DNA of 64,000 bases. It comes from CAWIJJ01 sp963836425. Lineage in GTDB: Bacteria; Acidobacteriota; Terriglobia; Bryobacterales; Bryobacteraceae. The stretch spans positions 62,001-126,000 of the forward strand of contig CAWIJJ010000008.1 of the NCBI GenBank assembly GCA_963836425.1. Direction: 5' to 3'. Below the pieces are notes generated by a model. That model worked only from the letters and a program-made list of their open reading frames with translations, was not told the DNA's origin and ran no database searches. The translations under genes were made by a program, and so were the position numbers. Positions 17,850-26,498 of the stretch are shown here, one piece after another; position 1 is the first letter of the stretch; each line of letters begins with the position of its first letter.

Positions 17850-18143
17850 ATGGCGAATCCGAAATATGCCGCTTCAGATACGCCGGCTCCGGTAGCGGAA
17901 CTGGTGGATACTCTGAGCGACGGAACCAAGGTAAAGCGCCGCATTCCGCGCATGAGGGCCTGCAACGAGAAGGACGAAAAAGGCAAGCTGTGCGCCGGGC
18001 ACCTCAAGCGCTGGTATTTCTTCGGCGAGGAAGTGCAGCGGAAATTCGGCAAGGACGCGGAGATTTACCGGTGCGAACACTGCCACACGCTGTACCTGCC
18101 CAACCTTGAAGAAACACCGCGTTCCGGCACGCTCAGCTACTAA
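17850..18143 (+). CDS. small protein with putative zinc-binding cysteines
   Basis: The 97-residue protein is of unrecognised family. Two cysteine groups (a Cys in MRACNEKDEKGKLCAGH, then CEHCH) could form a zinc knuckle. The ending LYLPNLEETPRSGTLSY is hydrophilic. Basic residues cluster at KVKRRIPRMRA. There is no signal peptide. A TATACT box at 17832-17837 lies 12 nt before the ATG and no ribosome site is evident. Its 3' end overlaps the 3' end of the convergent membrane-protein gene by 4 bp. Confidence 0.7.
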   Translation: MANPKYAASDTPAPVAELVDTLSDGTKVKRRIPRMRACNEKDEKGKLCAGHLKRWYFFGEEVQRKFGKDAEIYRCEHCHTLYLPNLEETPRSGTLSY

Positions 18144-19618
18144 GGAACCAGCACAAACCGTTCCACGGCGATACGCGCGCTTTTTTCCGCGCGGCTGCGG
18201 GAGCGGTTGAAAAATACCTGCAATTCGCCGCACTGGTGGATGGACGCGGGAACCTCGTACTCGAGCGATTCGGGAACCGCGATGATCGGGTCCACGGAAA
18301 AGTCCGGAGCGGAACGGACGGCCTGGAATCCCAGGCTCACGGTTGGGGCGCCGGTCCGGTCCACGGCGAGTAACTCCAGGGTGACGGTACCCGGGTAGCG
18401 GTCGGCATTCCAAATATCCACGCGGACTTTGCGGCAGCAGGACAGGTCGATCGGCGGGTCCAGTTTCTGATGCGCCTCCATTTTCAGCGGCCAGTGATCG
18501 GTCGATCGGAAGGAGAGCGCGGCCGGACTGCCACGCTGCGTCCAGGAATTTGGCGGCGGCCGGCGGAACGCGAGGCGGTAGATCCAATATTCGCCGCCGA
18601 AGGGGATGCTGTAAGTGCGAGCAGCCCTGACGGCGCCGCCTTCAGTGGGCAACAGGGGGTCGATCAGAGTGGTTACTTTACGCAGTTCGGGCCACAGGAT
18701 CACGCCGGGAAAATCGCCGCCCGGCGGCATTGGAGCAAGTTGCGCGGGCGCGACCGGAGGGTTGGCGGCAGTGCTGGTCCCGCTTTCGGCCCGCGCCGGC
18801 TCGAACAGTTCGCGCATGATCTCGCGGGCGCTGGCCGCCGGTCCGCGCTTCTCGCCGAATCCCCAACCCCATGCGTTTCCACCATGCATGCCGATGCCCC
18901 CTACGGTGAGGCCGGCGGCGAGCAGGATCGTCATCGCGATGCCATATCCGGTTTGCGGAAGGGGACGGCTGCGCTGGGGGGCCGCCGCACCGGACCTCAG
19001 CGCGAACAGGGTGAGAACGGCGGCACTCATGCCAAATAATGCCGAAGCGGCCAACCAGTGTCGAGATAGCAGCGCGGTGGTCCCGGATTGCAGCAGTGCG
19101 GCAGCCAGGAGGCCGGTGGCGAGGTCCTGAGTCCAGGTCCGGTGTGCCGCTTCGAGAAGAGCGAATTGCGCCACTGGGGCCGCTTCCGCGCCGGCGGCCC
19201 CGTTATTCTCCACCCACCCCGTATAAAGCAGGCGGGTGGCGGTTATGATCAGGGCAAGGGCCGCCGCCAGCGCCGCCGGCGAGAAACTGGCCAGGAGTAC
19301 GGTGGCGGGCGCGAACCATACCGCGACGCTGGAGGTCCGCAGGACCGTTTCGAGCGGCCGGTCCTCGTCTGCGCGGCGCGGCAGCAGCAGGAACAACACG
19401 AAGGTGACCGCCGCGCTCCAGAGCCATGCCGTGATCGCGTAGAACAGCGCCAGCCCGGCCACCGTCAGAAAAGGCTGGCGCAAAAGCCTGGGTCCGATCG
19501 ACAGCTTCCATAGCACGGCACCCGTGGCGGCCAGGCTGAGCGCCTGGAGCCAGGGCGCGACCCTGCCCGGCCTTTCGGATTGGTTAGCACCGGCGGTGAA
19601 GAACGGCTCCGGCTGCAT
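18140..19618 (-). CDS. unknown multi-pass membrane protein with extracytoplasmic C-terminal domain
   Basis: The 492-residue protein has about six or seven hydrophobic segments in its first 270 residues. A Pro/Ala-rich linker and a soluble beta-rich C-terminal half of about 220 residues (VRVDIWNADRYPGTVTLELL, jelly-roll-like) follow. I do not recognise the family. An in-frame extension reaches 20170 but overlaps the opposite-strand alcohol dehydrogenase, so I chose ATG 19616-19618. It is divergent from that dehydrogenase. Confidence 0.65.
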   Translation of the reverse strand: MQPEPFFTAGANQSERPGRVAPWLQALSLAATGAVLWKLSIGPRLLRQPFLTVAGLALFYAITAWLWSAAVTFVLFLLLPRRADEDRPLETVLRTSSVAVWFAPATVLLASFSPAALAAALALIITATRLLYTGWVENNGAAGAEAAPVAQFALLEAAHRTWTQDLATGLLAAALLQSGTTALLSRHWLAASALFGMSAAVLTLFALRSGAAAPQRSRPLPQTGYGIAMTILLAAGLTVGGIGMHGGNAWGWGFGEKRGPAASAREIMRELFEPARAESGTSTAANPPVAPAQLAPMPPGGDFPGVILWPELRKVTTLIDPLLPTEGGAVRAARTYSIPFGGEYWIYRLAFRRPPPNSWTQRGSPAALSFRSTDHWPLKMEAHQKLDPPIDLSCCRKVRVDIWNADRYPGTVTLELLAVDRTGAPTVSLGFQAVRSAPDFSVDPIIAVPESLEYEVPASIHQCGELQVFFNRSRSRAEKSARIAVERFVLVP

Positions 19619-19702
19619 GGCGACAGTCTTTTCGACTCCGGCGCCCGCTGTCCGGTTCCCCCTTGGTGAAGGAAAGCGGGCGCGTTCAAGTACGATATCT
19701 AG

Positions 19703-20701
19703 ATGCAAGCACTTCTTCTCAGCGAATACAAGCGGCTGGAACTGGTCCGCATGCCTGAACCGGAAATCGGTCCGCAGGATATCCTGGTCCGCGTCCGCGC
19801 CTGTGGAATCTGCGGCAGCGACGTTCACGGCTTCGATGGCTCGACCGGCAGGCGGATCCCGCCCATCGTGATGGGGCACGAAGCCGCGGGAGAAGTGGCG
19901 GCCGTCGGCGCGGAGGTAACGGACCTGGCGGTGGGCGACCGCGTGACCTTCGATTCGACCATCTATTGCGGGCAGTGCTTCTACTGCGCGCGCGGCGAGA
20001 TGAACCTTTGCGACAACCGGCAGGTTCTGGGTGTCTCTCCCGGAGAATACCGCCGCCATGGTGCGTTCGCCGAATACGTTGCCGTGCCGCGGCGGATCGT
20101 GTACCCGCTTCCCGACAGCATGAGCTTCGAACAGGCAGCGCTCCTCGAAGCCGTTTCGGTAGCGATCCACGGAGTCAACCTGACGCCGGTGCGGCTGGGC
20201 GATCGGGCCGTGGTGATCGGCAGCGGCATGATCGGGCTGCTCACGATTCAGGCATTGCGCGCGTCCGGATGCTCGGAGATCACGGCCGTAGATCCTGATG
20301 AGAGCCGTCTTCCGCTGGCGCTCGAAGCTGGGGCCACGTCGGCGCAGAAGCCGGACCAGGCAGTGGAGGGAAAGGACATTGTGATCGAGTGCGTCGGAGC
20401 CAACGATGCGGTCCAGAAGGCCTTCCAGGCGGTTCGTAAGGGAGGCGCCGTCACCCTGGTCGGCAACGTTTCGCCGAAAGTCGAACTGCCGTTGCAGTGG
20501 GTTGTCTCGCGGCAGATTCGTGTGCAGGGCTCCTGCGCGTCCTGTGGAGAGTTTGCAACCGCCATCAAAATGATCTCGAGCGGGGCGATCAAAGTGAATT
20601 CGCTGATCAGCGCAGTGGCGCCGCTCGAAGACGGGCCCTCATGGTTCGCGCGACTCTATGGCCGCGAGCCGAATCTGATGAAAGTTGTGCTGCGGCCGTA
20701 A
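19703..20701 (+). CDS. zinc-dependent alcohol/polyol dehydrogenase (MDR family)
   Basis: The 332-residue medium-chain dehydrogenase has the catalytic zinc motif CGICGSDVHGF, then GHEAAGEVAAVG and the structural zinc cysteines in CGQCFYCARGEMNLC. The Rossmann motif is VVIGSGMIGLLTIQA. The overall pattern is closest to sorbitol, threonine or galactitol-1-phosphate dehydrogenases, which oxidise a secondary alcohol with NAD(P). The ATG has no ribosome site, and a -10-like TACGAT (19691-19696) is only 6 nt upstream, which suggests a leaderless transcript. A large nested hairpin follows the stop. Confidence 0.92.
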   Translation: MQALLLSEYKRLELVRMPEPEIGPQDILVRVRACGICGSDVHGFDGSTGRRIPPIVMGHEAAGEVAAVGAEVTDLAVGDRVTFDSTIYCGQCFYCARGEMNLCDNRQVLGVSPGEYRRHGAFAEYVAVPRRIVYPLPDSMSFEQAALLEAVSVAIHGVNLTPVRLGDRAVVIGSGMIGLLTIQALRASGCSEITAVDPDESRLPLALEAGATSAQKPDQAVEGKDIVIECVGANDAVQKAFQAVRKGGAVTLVGNVSPKVELPLQWVVSRQIRVQGSCASCGEFATAIKMISSGAIKVNSLISAVAPLEDGPSWFARLYGREPNLMKVVLRP

Positions 20702-20714
20702 CAACGGAGGCGGT

Positions 20715-20784
20715 AGGCGGGGCCTGCAAGCCAAAAGACCTCTCGGTAAGTTGGTCTTCCTCCGGTTCGGCGAGGCCCCCGCCT
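20715..20784 (+). other. nested stem-loop structure downstream of alcohol dehydrogenase
   Basis: The outer arms AGGCGGGGCCT (20715-20725) and AGGCCCCCGCCT (20773-20784) pair over 11 bp with one bulged C. Inside them AAGACC (20735-20740) pairs with GGTCTT (20753-20758). This is a strong two-level structure in a 233-bp intergenic region. It may be a terminator or a structured RNA element. There is no T tract. Confidence 0.45.
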
Positions 20785-20896
20785 TCATTCCAGAGTGCAC
20801 GGATTTTGCCAGAGCGGCCTCCGGAGCAGAATCAATGGTTTAGCCCTGTGCCGTGAGGTTGGGGACAGTCCACGATCCGGGCGGTATGTAAAGTAC

Positions 20897-20926
20897 TTGG
20901 ACACCGGGATGTACGTGCGATAGACT
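20897..20926 (+). promoter_or_regulatory. candidate sigma-70 promoter of the GAF-AAA-Fis gene
   Basis: A -35-like TTGGAC (20897-20902) and a -10-like TAGACT (20921-20926) are separated by 18 bp. The ATG is 8 nt downstream with no Shine-Dalgarno, so the predicted start of transcription nearly coincides with the start codon. Confidence 0.5.
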
Positions 20927-20934
20927 GGTTCGCC

Positions 20935-22461
20935 ATGGGACCGACGCAACGCCAGGATTTCGACGAAAAGCTGGCTGCGATTCTGGCCATCTGCCAGAAG
21001 ATGAACTCCGAACGGGACCTCGGCGCCCTGCTGGATCTCATCGCGCACGAAGCGACGGAGTTTCTGGGCTGCGAAAGAGCCAGTATTTTCCTGCTGGACC
21101 GTGAGCGCAACGAGCTCTGGTCGAAGGTGGCGCTGGGCAGCGGGGAGATTCTACGGTTCGACGCGCGCCTGGGCATCGCCGGAATGGCAGTGCAGACCGG
21201 GCAGACGATGAACGTCAAGGACGCGTACAGCGACCCGCGCTTCTACGGCGGAATTGACGGTCAGACGGGCTACCGCACGCGCAACCTGCTGGCGGTTGCG
21301 GTTCGCAATCAGGAAGACGAGATCGTGGGCGCGTTCGAGGCGCTGAACAAGCGCGTCGGCGTTTTCACCAGCCGCGACGAGGACGCCCTGATCGCCCTCG
21401 CTTCCCACGCCGCCACGGCCGTCGAAACCGCTCAGTTGATTGGCGAACTGCGCCGCAGCCAGGACGAACTCGCAGAGCAGAATGCCAACCTGTGGCGGGA
21501 GGTGGAGAACCGGTATTCGAGTCATGGGATTATCGGCACCGGACCCAGAATTCAACAGGTTGTGCGGCTGATCGAGCGCATCCGGGAAAGCCTGGTGAAC
21601 GTGCTGATCACTGGTGAAAGCGGGACGGGAAAGGAACTGGTTGCCAAGGCGGTTCACTACACCAGCCCGCGCGCGCGCCGCCCGTTTGTGGCGCTGAATT
21701 GCGCGGCGCTGCCCGAAACGCTGGTGGAAAGCGAGCTGTTCGGGATTGAAAAGGGTGTGGCGACCGGGGTCCAATCGCGTGTGGGCCAGTTCCAGAAAGC
21801 GGACGGCGGCACGTTGTTCCTGGACGAGATTGGCGACCTGAGCCTGACCGCACAGGCGAAGATTCTTCGCGTGCTTCAGGAGCGGGTGCTGGAGCGCGTA
21901 GGCGGGCGGATGCCGATTCCGGTGGACGTCCGGCTGCTGGCCGCTACCAACAAGGACCTGGAGGCGGAGATTGCGAAAGGCAATTTCCGCGAGGACCTTT
22001 ACTACCGGATCAAGGTGATCCACGTCCACATGCCCCCTTTGCGGGAGATCCGCGAGGAGATCCCGCTGCTGGCGAACTCCTTCCTGAAGGACTACTGCCG
22101 GGAAACGGGCCATGCGCCGTTGGAATTTTCGGCGGAGGTGCTGCGCAGGCTGGCGGCCGCACCGTGGCCAGGGAATGTCCGGCAATTACGGAACGAAGTG
22201 ATCCGGCTGGCGGCGTGCGCCCGGCAGTCGAGGATAACCGAAGAGGACCTGGTTGAAGATCTGCCGTGCGCTCCGGCGCAAGCGCCGGCTGCCGGCGCCT
22301 CGGCGCGCGGGTCGTCTCTGAAGACGGCAGTGGAAGACCTGGAGCGCCGGATGATCTCGGAGGCTCTCCAGAGCACGCGAAATAACCAGCAGCAGGCGGC
22401 CCGGCTGCTCGGCTTGAGCCGTCAAGGGCTTATTAATAAGCTGAAACGTTACGCGCTTTGA
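20935..22461 (+). CDS. GAF-AAA+-Fis transcriptional regulator with altered GAFTGA loop
   Basis: The 508-residue protein has a GAF sensor (about residues 12-165), a short coiled linker, a sigma-54-activator-type AAA+ domain (about 195-430) and a Fis-type helix-turn-helix (about 460-508, QQAARLLGLSRQGLINKLKRY). Walker A is GESGTGKE, Walker B is GGTLFLDEIGDL, and the arginine-finger region and WPGNVRQLRN are present. The loop that should read GAFTGA reads GVATGV. GAFTGA contacts sigma-54 in classical activators, so interaction with sigma-54 may be altered or lost. It lies upstream of the flagellar cluster, whose first gene has a sigma-54-like promoter, but a direct link is unproven. Confidence 0.9.
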   Translation: MGPTQRQDFDEKLAAILAICQKMNSERDLGALLDLIAHEATEFLGCERASIFLLDRERNELWSKVALGSGEILRFDARLGIAGMAVQTGQTMNVKDAYSDPRFYGGIDGQTGYRTRNLLAVAVRNQEDEIVGAFEALNKRVGVFTSRDEDALIALASHAATAVETAQLIGELRRSQDELAEQNANLWREVENRYSSHGIIGTGPRIQQVVRLIERIRESLVNVLITGESGTGKELVAKAVHYTSPRARRPFVALNCAALPETLVESELFGIEKGVATGVQSRVGQFQKADGGTLFLDEIGDLSLTAQAKILRVLQERVLERVGGRMPIPVDVRLLAATNKDLEAEIAKGNFREDLYYRIKVIHVHMPPLREIREEIPLLANSFLKDYCRETGHAPLEFSAEVLRRLAAAPWPGNVRQLRNEVIRLAACARQSRITEEDLVEDLPCAPAQAPAAGASARGSSLKTAVEDLERRMISEALQSTRNNQQQAARLLGLSRQGLINKLKRYAL

Positions 22462-22474
22462 CGGCGCGGCGCTC

Positions 22475-24880
22475 TCAGTTCTTGTCCATTGGACGCGCGG
22501 GCCTGTCCGGGGAAATCGCAGCCGGGTTCCATACGCGCTCGAGCGGCAGGGGCTGGAACGAATGCAACTGGCATTCGACGGCCGGTTCCGTCCCGCTGAT
22601 GAAAATGTCGGTGCGGACGTTGGGACAGTAGTCGCCCGCCAGCATTCCGGAATCGGCGCAGATTTTTCTCGATACGATACCCGCGGGGGCCGGGAACTGC
22701 TTGGCATTGCGGTAATTGCGCATCTTTGAGGCGCGCTTCATAAACTCGGCCCAGATCGGGAGAGCGGAATGGGCGCCTTCGAGATTGAGGTCGCTATTGT
22801 CGTCGAAACCAACCCACACGATGCACAAGAGGTTGCTGGTGAAACCCGCGAACCAGCCGTCGCGCGAAGTGCCGGTCTTACCGGCGGCCGGCTGATTGAA
22901 TCCGAGGGAATACACGGAAGCGCCCGTTCCCCTGCGCATAACGTCCTGCATCATGCTCACGATCAGATAGTTGACCCGCGGATCGAGTGCCGGCCGCGGG
23001 TCCGAATGATGCTGGTAGAGCACGGTGCCGTCCGGGCCGCGGACCAGCGAGATGGTGGAGGGTGTCAGATGCTTTCCCTGGTTGGCGAACACGGTGTAGG
23101 CGCCCGCCATTTCGATCGGCGTGGCCTCATAAGCTCCCAGGGCAACTGCCGGCGTGGCTTTGATCCCGTCGTTGAGCCCGAGCCGGCGAGCCATTGCTAC
23201 AACACGGTCCAACCCGACGCTCTGGGCCACTTGCACGGCCACCACGTTGAGGGAATGAGCGAGGGCGGTGCGCAGAGTGACCGGACCCATGAACTCCTGA
23301 TGGAAGTTGCTGGGCGTATATGACTGCTTCTGGTAATAGAAGGTAGTCGGCGAATCATCCATCACGGTAGCGGGGGTGAAAACCTGGCGCCCACCTTCGA
23401 TTGCCGTGTTCAGGGCGGCCGCATAGACGATCGGCTTGAAAACCGACCCGGGCTGCCGCATGGCGGTTGCGTGATTGAGCTGGCTTGCGGAATAGCTCCG
23501 GCCCCCCACCAGTGCCCGGATTTCCCCGGTGTGCGGGTCGAGGGCCACCAATGCGACTTGCGGCTGTCCGGCGGGCACTTTGCGTTTCCGCTTCTTCAGG
23601 CGGGCGTCCACGGCGGCCATGCCGGTGCGGACAGCGTCTTGCGCTGCCTGCTGGAGGTCCGGATCGAGGGTGGTGTAGATATAGCGTGTGCGCGTCTCGG
23701 TCTCTGGAAGCCGGTCCTGTAGTTCGTCGGTCATCAGGTCGATGAAGTATTGGGAGTCCACACCGTCGAGAGGCTCGGGGGTGACCTTGACGGGCACCTG
23801 CGAGGCGGCGCGCCGCTCGCTTTCGGAGATGTAGCCGTTCTGGCGCATCAGCGTGAGGACCACGTTTCGCCGTTCGCGGGCGCGGTCGGGGTAGCGCATC
23901 GGGTTGTAGTAACTGGGCCGCTGGACCATGCCGGCCAGAAGGGCCGCCTCAGGCAGCGTAAGTTGTTGCAGATCTTTGGCAAAGAACGCATGGGAGGCCT
24001 CCCCGAAACCGGTGATGTTGAACGTGCCGCGGCGTCCCAGGTACACCTCGTTGGCGTAATATTCGAAGATCTGCTGCTTGGTAAGTTCGTGCTCCAGATG
24101 GATGGCAATCAGGACTTCCTGGAGTTTCCGGCTCCACGTCTTGCCGGCGTCCAACCACAAGCCGCGCGCAAGTTGCATGGTCAGGGTGGAGGCGCCTTGT
24201 TCCTTCCGGCCTTCGCGAAGGTCGATATAAGCGGCCTTGAGCAGGCGGGAAAAATCGATTCCGGAATGCCGGAAGAAGTGCTTGTCTTCGACGGAAATGA
24301 CCGCATGCACGAGCGTTTGCGGGATCTCGCGAAAATGGACTAAGCGGCGCCTTTCCCGGTCTTTAGAGAGGTTTGCGATGAGTTGCGGCTCGAGCGTGAA
24401 CTGGCTTCGTTCGGTATTATCCTGCAAGGACACGATGCGGGAAATCTTGTTACCGTCGAAGTGCAGGACGCCGGGTTCGCTGCCGGTGTGGGAATCCCGT
24501 CCCGGGAAGATCTCCACAGCGGATTTCGTGAGGTTGTACCATCCCAAGGTATTACCCCGGGCAGTGGAATAACCGCTCTGTTTAAGCCTGGCAATCAGCT
24601 CCGGCGCTGTGAGTTCGTCTCCGACCGCCACCGCGCGGGGTGTGCCAAAGATGTTTACAGTGTCGGAAAATGCCCCAGCCGCGAGACGCCGGTCGATGAG
24701 CCGGGCAAATTTGACGTAATAGAACCCGAAGACGAAGAAACAGGCGGCGGCCAGCACGAGAATCACGATGCCGGCAATTCTGGCGCGCCGGGTCGCCCAG
24801 AACGGGGGCGGCGGGGCGGCTGGAATCGATGGATTATCCGGTGCGGGCGTTTCCGCGAGGGCCAGGGGCTCTTCGGTCAT
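22475..24880 (-). CDS. class A penicillin-binding protein (PBP1b-like)
   Basis: This 801-residue bifunctional peptidoglycan synthase has one N-terminal membrane anchor (about residues 33-57) and a UB2H-like region. A GT51 glycosyltransferase (VEDKHFFRHSGIDFSRL, QGASTLTMQLARGLW) and a transpeptidase follow. Transpeptidase motifs are SVFK (the SxxK serine, about residue 482), SLN in AHSLNVV and KTGTS (about 670). A C-terminal cysteine-bearing tail (ADSGMLAGDYCP) ends the protein. It polymerises and crosslinks glycan strands in the periplasm. ATG 24878-24880 was chosen, 23 codons inside the longest open frame. rpmB lies upstream on the same strand. Confidence 0.94.
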   Translation of the reverse strand: MTEEPLALAETPAPDNPSIPAAPPPPFWATRRARIAGIVILVLAAACFFVFGFYYVKFARLIDRRLAAGAFSDTVNIFGTPRAVAVGDELTAPELIARLKQSGYSTARGNTLGWYNLTKSAVEIFPGRDSHTGSEPGVLHFDGNKISRIVSLQDNTERSQFTLEPQLIANLSKDRERRRLVHFREIPQTLVHAVISVEDKHFFRHSGIDFSRLLKAAYIDLREGRKEQGASTLTMQLARGLWLDAGKTWSRKLQEVLIAIHLEHELTKQQIFEYYANEVYLGRRGTFNITGFGEASHAFFAKDLQQLTLPEAALLAGMVQRPSYYNPMRYPDRARERRNVVLTLMRQNGYISESERRAASQVPVKVTPEPLDGVDSQYFIDLMTDELQDRLPETETRTRYIYTTLDPDLQQAAQDAVRTGMAAVDARLKKRKRKVPAGQPQVALVALDPHTGEIRALVGGRSYSASQLNHATAMRQPGSVFKPIVYAAALNTAIEGGRQVFTPATVMDDSPTTFYYQKQSYTPSNFHQEFMGPVTLRTALAHSLNVVAVQVAQSVGLDRVVAMARRLGLNDGIKATPAVALGAYEATPIEMAGAYTVFANQGKHLTPSTISLVRGPDGTVLYQHHSDPRPALDPRVNYLIVSMMQDVMRRGTGASVYSLGFNQPAAGKTGTSRDGWFAGFTSNLLCIVWVGFDDNSDLNLEGAHSALPIWAEFMKRASKMRNYRNAKQFPAPAGIVSRKICADSGMLAGDYCPNVRTDIFISGTEPAVECQLHSFQPLPLERVWNPAAISPDRPARPMDKN

Positions 24881-24994
24881 CTTGCAAACAAGTTGCAAGT
24901 GCGATGCCACGCCTGCGGGTGTGAGGAAACGTGCGCTGCCGGCGCGCAATCGGTACTGCGAGGAACAAAAATCGACTGGAAAGGAAAGAAGCCG

Positions 24995-25186
24995 CTACGC
25001 GACTTTCTGGACTTTGCCGTCACGGATGCAGGAAGTGCAGACGCGGACACGGCGGCTGGCGCCTTTGATCAGGGCGCGAACCGATTGCAGGTTTACGTTC
25101 CAGCGGCGGTTCGTCACATTGTGGGCGTGGCTGATTTTGTGTCCGAATTGGGGACCGCGACCACAGATTTCACATACTCGTGCCAT
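24995..25186 (-). CDS. rpmB: 50S ribosomal protein L28
   Basis: The 63-residue protein has the L28 signature MARVCEICGRGPQFGHKISH, NVTNRRWNVNLQ and the basic VRVCTSCIRDGKV ending. The two CxxC pairs (CEIC and CTSC) make this the zinc-binding (C+) form of L28. It is part of the large ribosomal subunit. AGGAGA lies upstream of the ATG, and a clear promoter is visible at 25220-25248. Confidence 0.97.
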   Translation of the reverse strand: MARVCEICGRGPQFGHKISHAHNVTNRRWNVNLQSVRALIKGASRRVRVCTSCIRDGKVQKVA

Positions 25187-25219
25187 AGGACAGAAATCTC
25201 CTCAGTACTGCGAACATTA

Positions 25220-25248
25220 ATCTTACCAGTAGTGCTGATCTCAAGCAA
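25220..25248 (-). promoter_or_regulatory. sigma-70-type promoter of rpmB
   Basis: Read on the minus strand, -35 TTGCTT (25243-25248) and -10 TAAGAT (25220-25225) are 17 bp apart. An overlapping alternative pair TTGAGA/ATTAAT, also with 17-bp spacing, is offset by 4 bp. The rpmB start is about 34 nt downstream of the -10 box. Confidence 0.6.
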
Positions 25249-25307
25249 CACGTGCTGCCGCGTCAGCTTTGGAAACCGGCTTGCACGTTAGGGACAGCGG
25301 AGGAATC

Positions 25308-25733
25308 GTGGAGGAGAGCACGGATAATACGCTGTGCAAAACCATCCTGGTAGTGGAGGATGCGGAGCCGATCCGGCGCCTGGTTTGCTCTACTCTGGGA
25401 CTCCATGGCTACAAGTGCATTGAAGCCGGCGACGGCCTCGAGGCTCTGGAAGTTTACGAGCGTGTCCGTTCCACGGTGGACCTGGTGCTGACCGACGTAG
25501 TCATGCCCCGAATGGACGGCAAGCAGCTGGCAGTGCGGCTTTCGCGCCTGGAGCCGGACCTCCGGCTGATGTTCATGTCGGGCTTTTCGGACGACCCCGT
25601 GGTTCGCGTGTTCGAGCGCAGCGCGGGTCTGTTCCTCGCAAAACCGTTTACGGCAACGGCCCTGATTTCGAAGGTCAGGCACGTTCTGTCGGAGCCGTGG
25701 AAGGGCCTGCCGCCCGAAGCATCGGAACTGTGA
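25308..25733 (+). CDS. single-domain response regulator (CheY-like receiver)
   Basis: The 141-residue protein is essentially one receiver domain. It has the acidic pair in ILVVEDAEPIRR, the phospho-acceptor Asp in VDLVLTDVVMPRMDG, the switch Ser in MFMSGFSDD and the lysine in FLAKPF. No output domain is present, so it probably signals by protein contact, as CheY or phosphorelay proteins do. GTG 25308 is preceded by GGAGG 4 nt upstream; an earlier TTG at 25269 is possible. Its stop overlaps the start of the next small gene (GTGA). Confidence 0.87.
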   Translation: MEESTDNTLCKTILVVEDAEPIRRLVCSTLGLHGYKCIEAGDGLEALEVYERVRSTVDLVLTDVVMPRMDGKQLAVRLSRLEPDLRLMFMSGFSDDPVVRVFERSAGLFLAKPFTATALISKVRHVLSEPWKGLPPEASEL

Positions 25734-25909
25734 AACATACCTTCTGGCGTTCGCTCATCGCCGTGGTGGCTGGGAATCTGATCTATTTCGGGCTGGAGCG
25801 CTTTCTACCGCTTCGCGCGCAACACCAGCCCTACCGGATTGACTGGGGTCTTGCCGTGGATTTCTGGTTTTGCCTGGTCTGTTATGGAATCGTGCGGCTG
25901 ATTCGGTGA
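25730..25909 (+). CDS. small membrane protein translationally coupled to the receiver protein
   Basis: The predicted 59-residue protein starts at GTG 25730, which overlaps the TGA of the receiver gene by 3 bases. It has two hydrophobic segments (about residues 6-22 and 36-55) separated by RFLPLRAQHQPYRIDWG. The family is not recognised. The overlap suggests coupled translation, so the protein may work with the receiver at the membrane. Confidence in the gene rests on the overlap and the membrane pattern. Confidence 0.6.
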   Translation: MKHTFWRSLIAVVAGNLIYFGLERFLPLRAQHQPYRIDWGLAVDFWFCLVCYGIVRLIR

Positions 25910-25910
25910 A

Positions 25911-26357
25911 CTACTTCAGCTTTTCGAGACGCTTGCGGACGTCCCGGGCATCCTTCGCATCCGATGCGATCTCGAGGTATCTGGTGTAGGCTTCGCGGGC
26001 GGCCTTGGGATCTTTCAACTTTTCGGCAGCCTCTCCCAGGCGCAGCCAGGCATCGGCGAAACCGTCGTTCCATTTGGTTGCGGCTCGAAACCGGCCTTCC
26101 GCCGCCCGGAATTTTCCCTGCTTGAAATAGAAATTTCCTACTTTGAGATCCTTTTCGGCCTGAAGCGGATTGAACGAATACTCGATGTTGCCTATATCGA
26201 CGTCTTCCTCCGGAGGCATTTCCTCCTTGGCGCCGCTTTTGGGGGTTTCCTTGTGTTGGCGGGCCTTCGGTTCACCCTCGGAAGGAGGCCTGCTTTGGGA
26301 GTGCAGGAGAACCGGGATGCCGCAGGCAAGGACGAGGGTCAAAAACCGCCGGACCAT
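25911..26357 (-). CDS. exported TPR protein
   Basis: The 148-residue protein has a cleavable signal-like N-terminus (MVRRFLTLVLACGIPVLLHS). A charged low-complexity region (about residues 22-55) and two TPR-like units (LKVGNFYFKQGKFRAAEGRFRAA and ADAWLRLGEAAEKLKDPKAA) follow. It is probably a periplasmic protein-interaction module, possibly a lipoprotein given Cys12. It converges on the small membrane gene, with only a single base between stops. Confidence 0.75.
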   Translation of the reverse strand: MVRRFLTLVLACGIPVLLHSQSRPPSEGEPKARQHKETPKSGAKEEMPPEEDVDIGNIEYSFNPLQAEKDLKVGNFYFKQGKFRAAEGRFRAATKWNDGFADAWLRLGEAAEKLKDPKAAREAYTRYLEIASDAKDARDVRKRLEKLK

Positions 26358-26468
26358 GTCCCGATTTTACCGCGGCGGTTGGCCGCCGGAGCGCCACAAT
26401 CCTGCCACGTGACATGATTCTGTCACTCGGCTGGCCAAGTAATAGCTTTAAAGTCAGTAACTTCGTGC

Positions 26469-26485
26469 CTGGCCACACTCTTGCA
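26469..26485 (+). promoter_or_regulatory. candidate sigma-54 promoter of the flagellar operon
   Basis: CTGGCCACACTCTTGCA carries the invariant GG (26471-26472) and GC (26483-26484) with the exact spacing of the -24/-12 consensus. Transcription would start near 26496, three bases before ATG 26499, so the flgB message would be leaderless. It disagrees with the consensus at three positions between the two elements. Confidence 0.5.
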
Positions 26486-26498
26486 TATGCGTGAACGT

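Noticed and set aside
19619..20170. Upstream extension of the unknown membrane protein
   Set aside because: It is a shadow of the alcohol dehydrogenase on the plus strand, and the hydrophobic pattern begins only after 19618.
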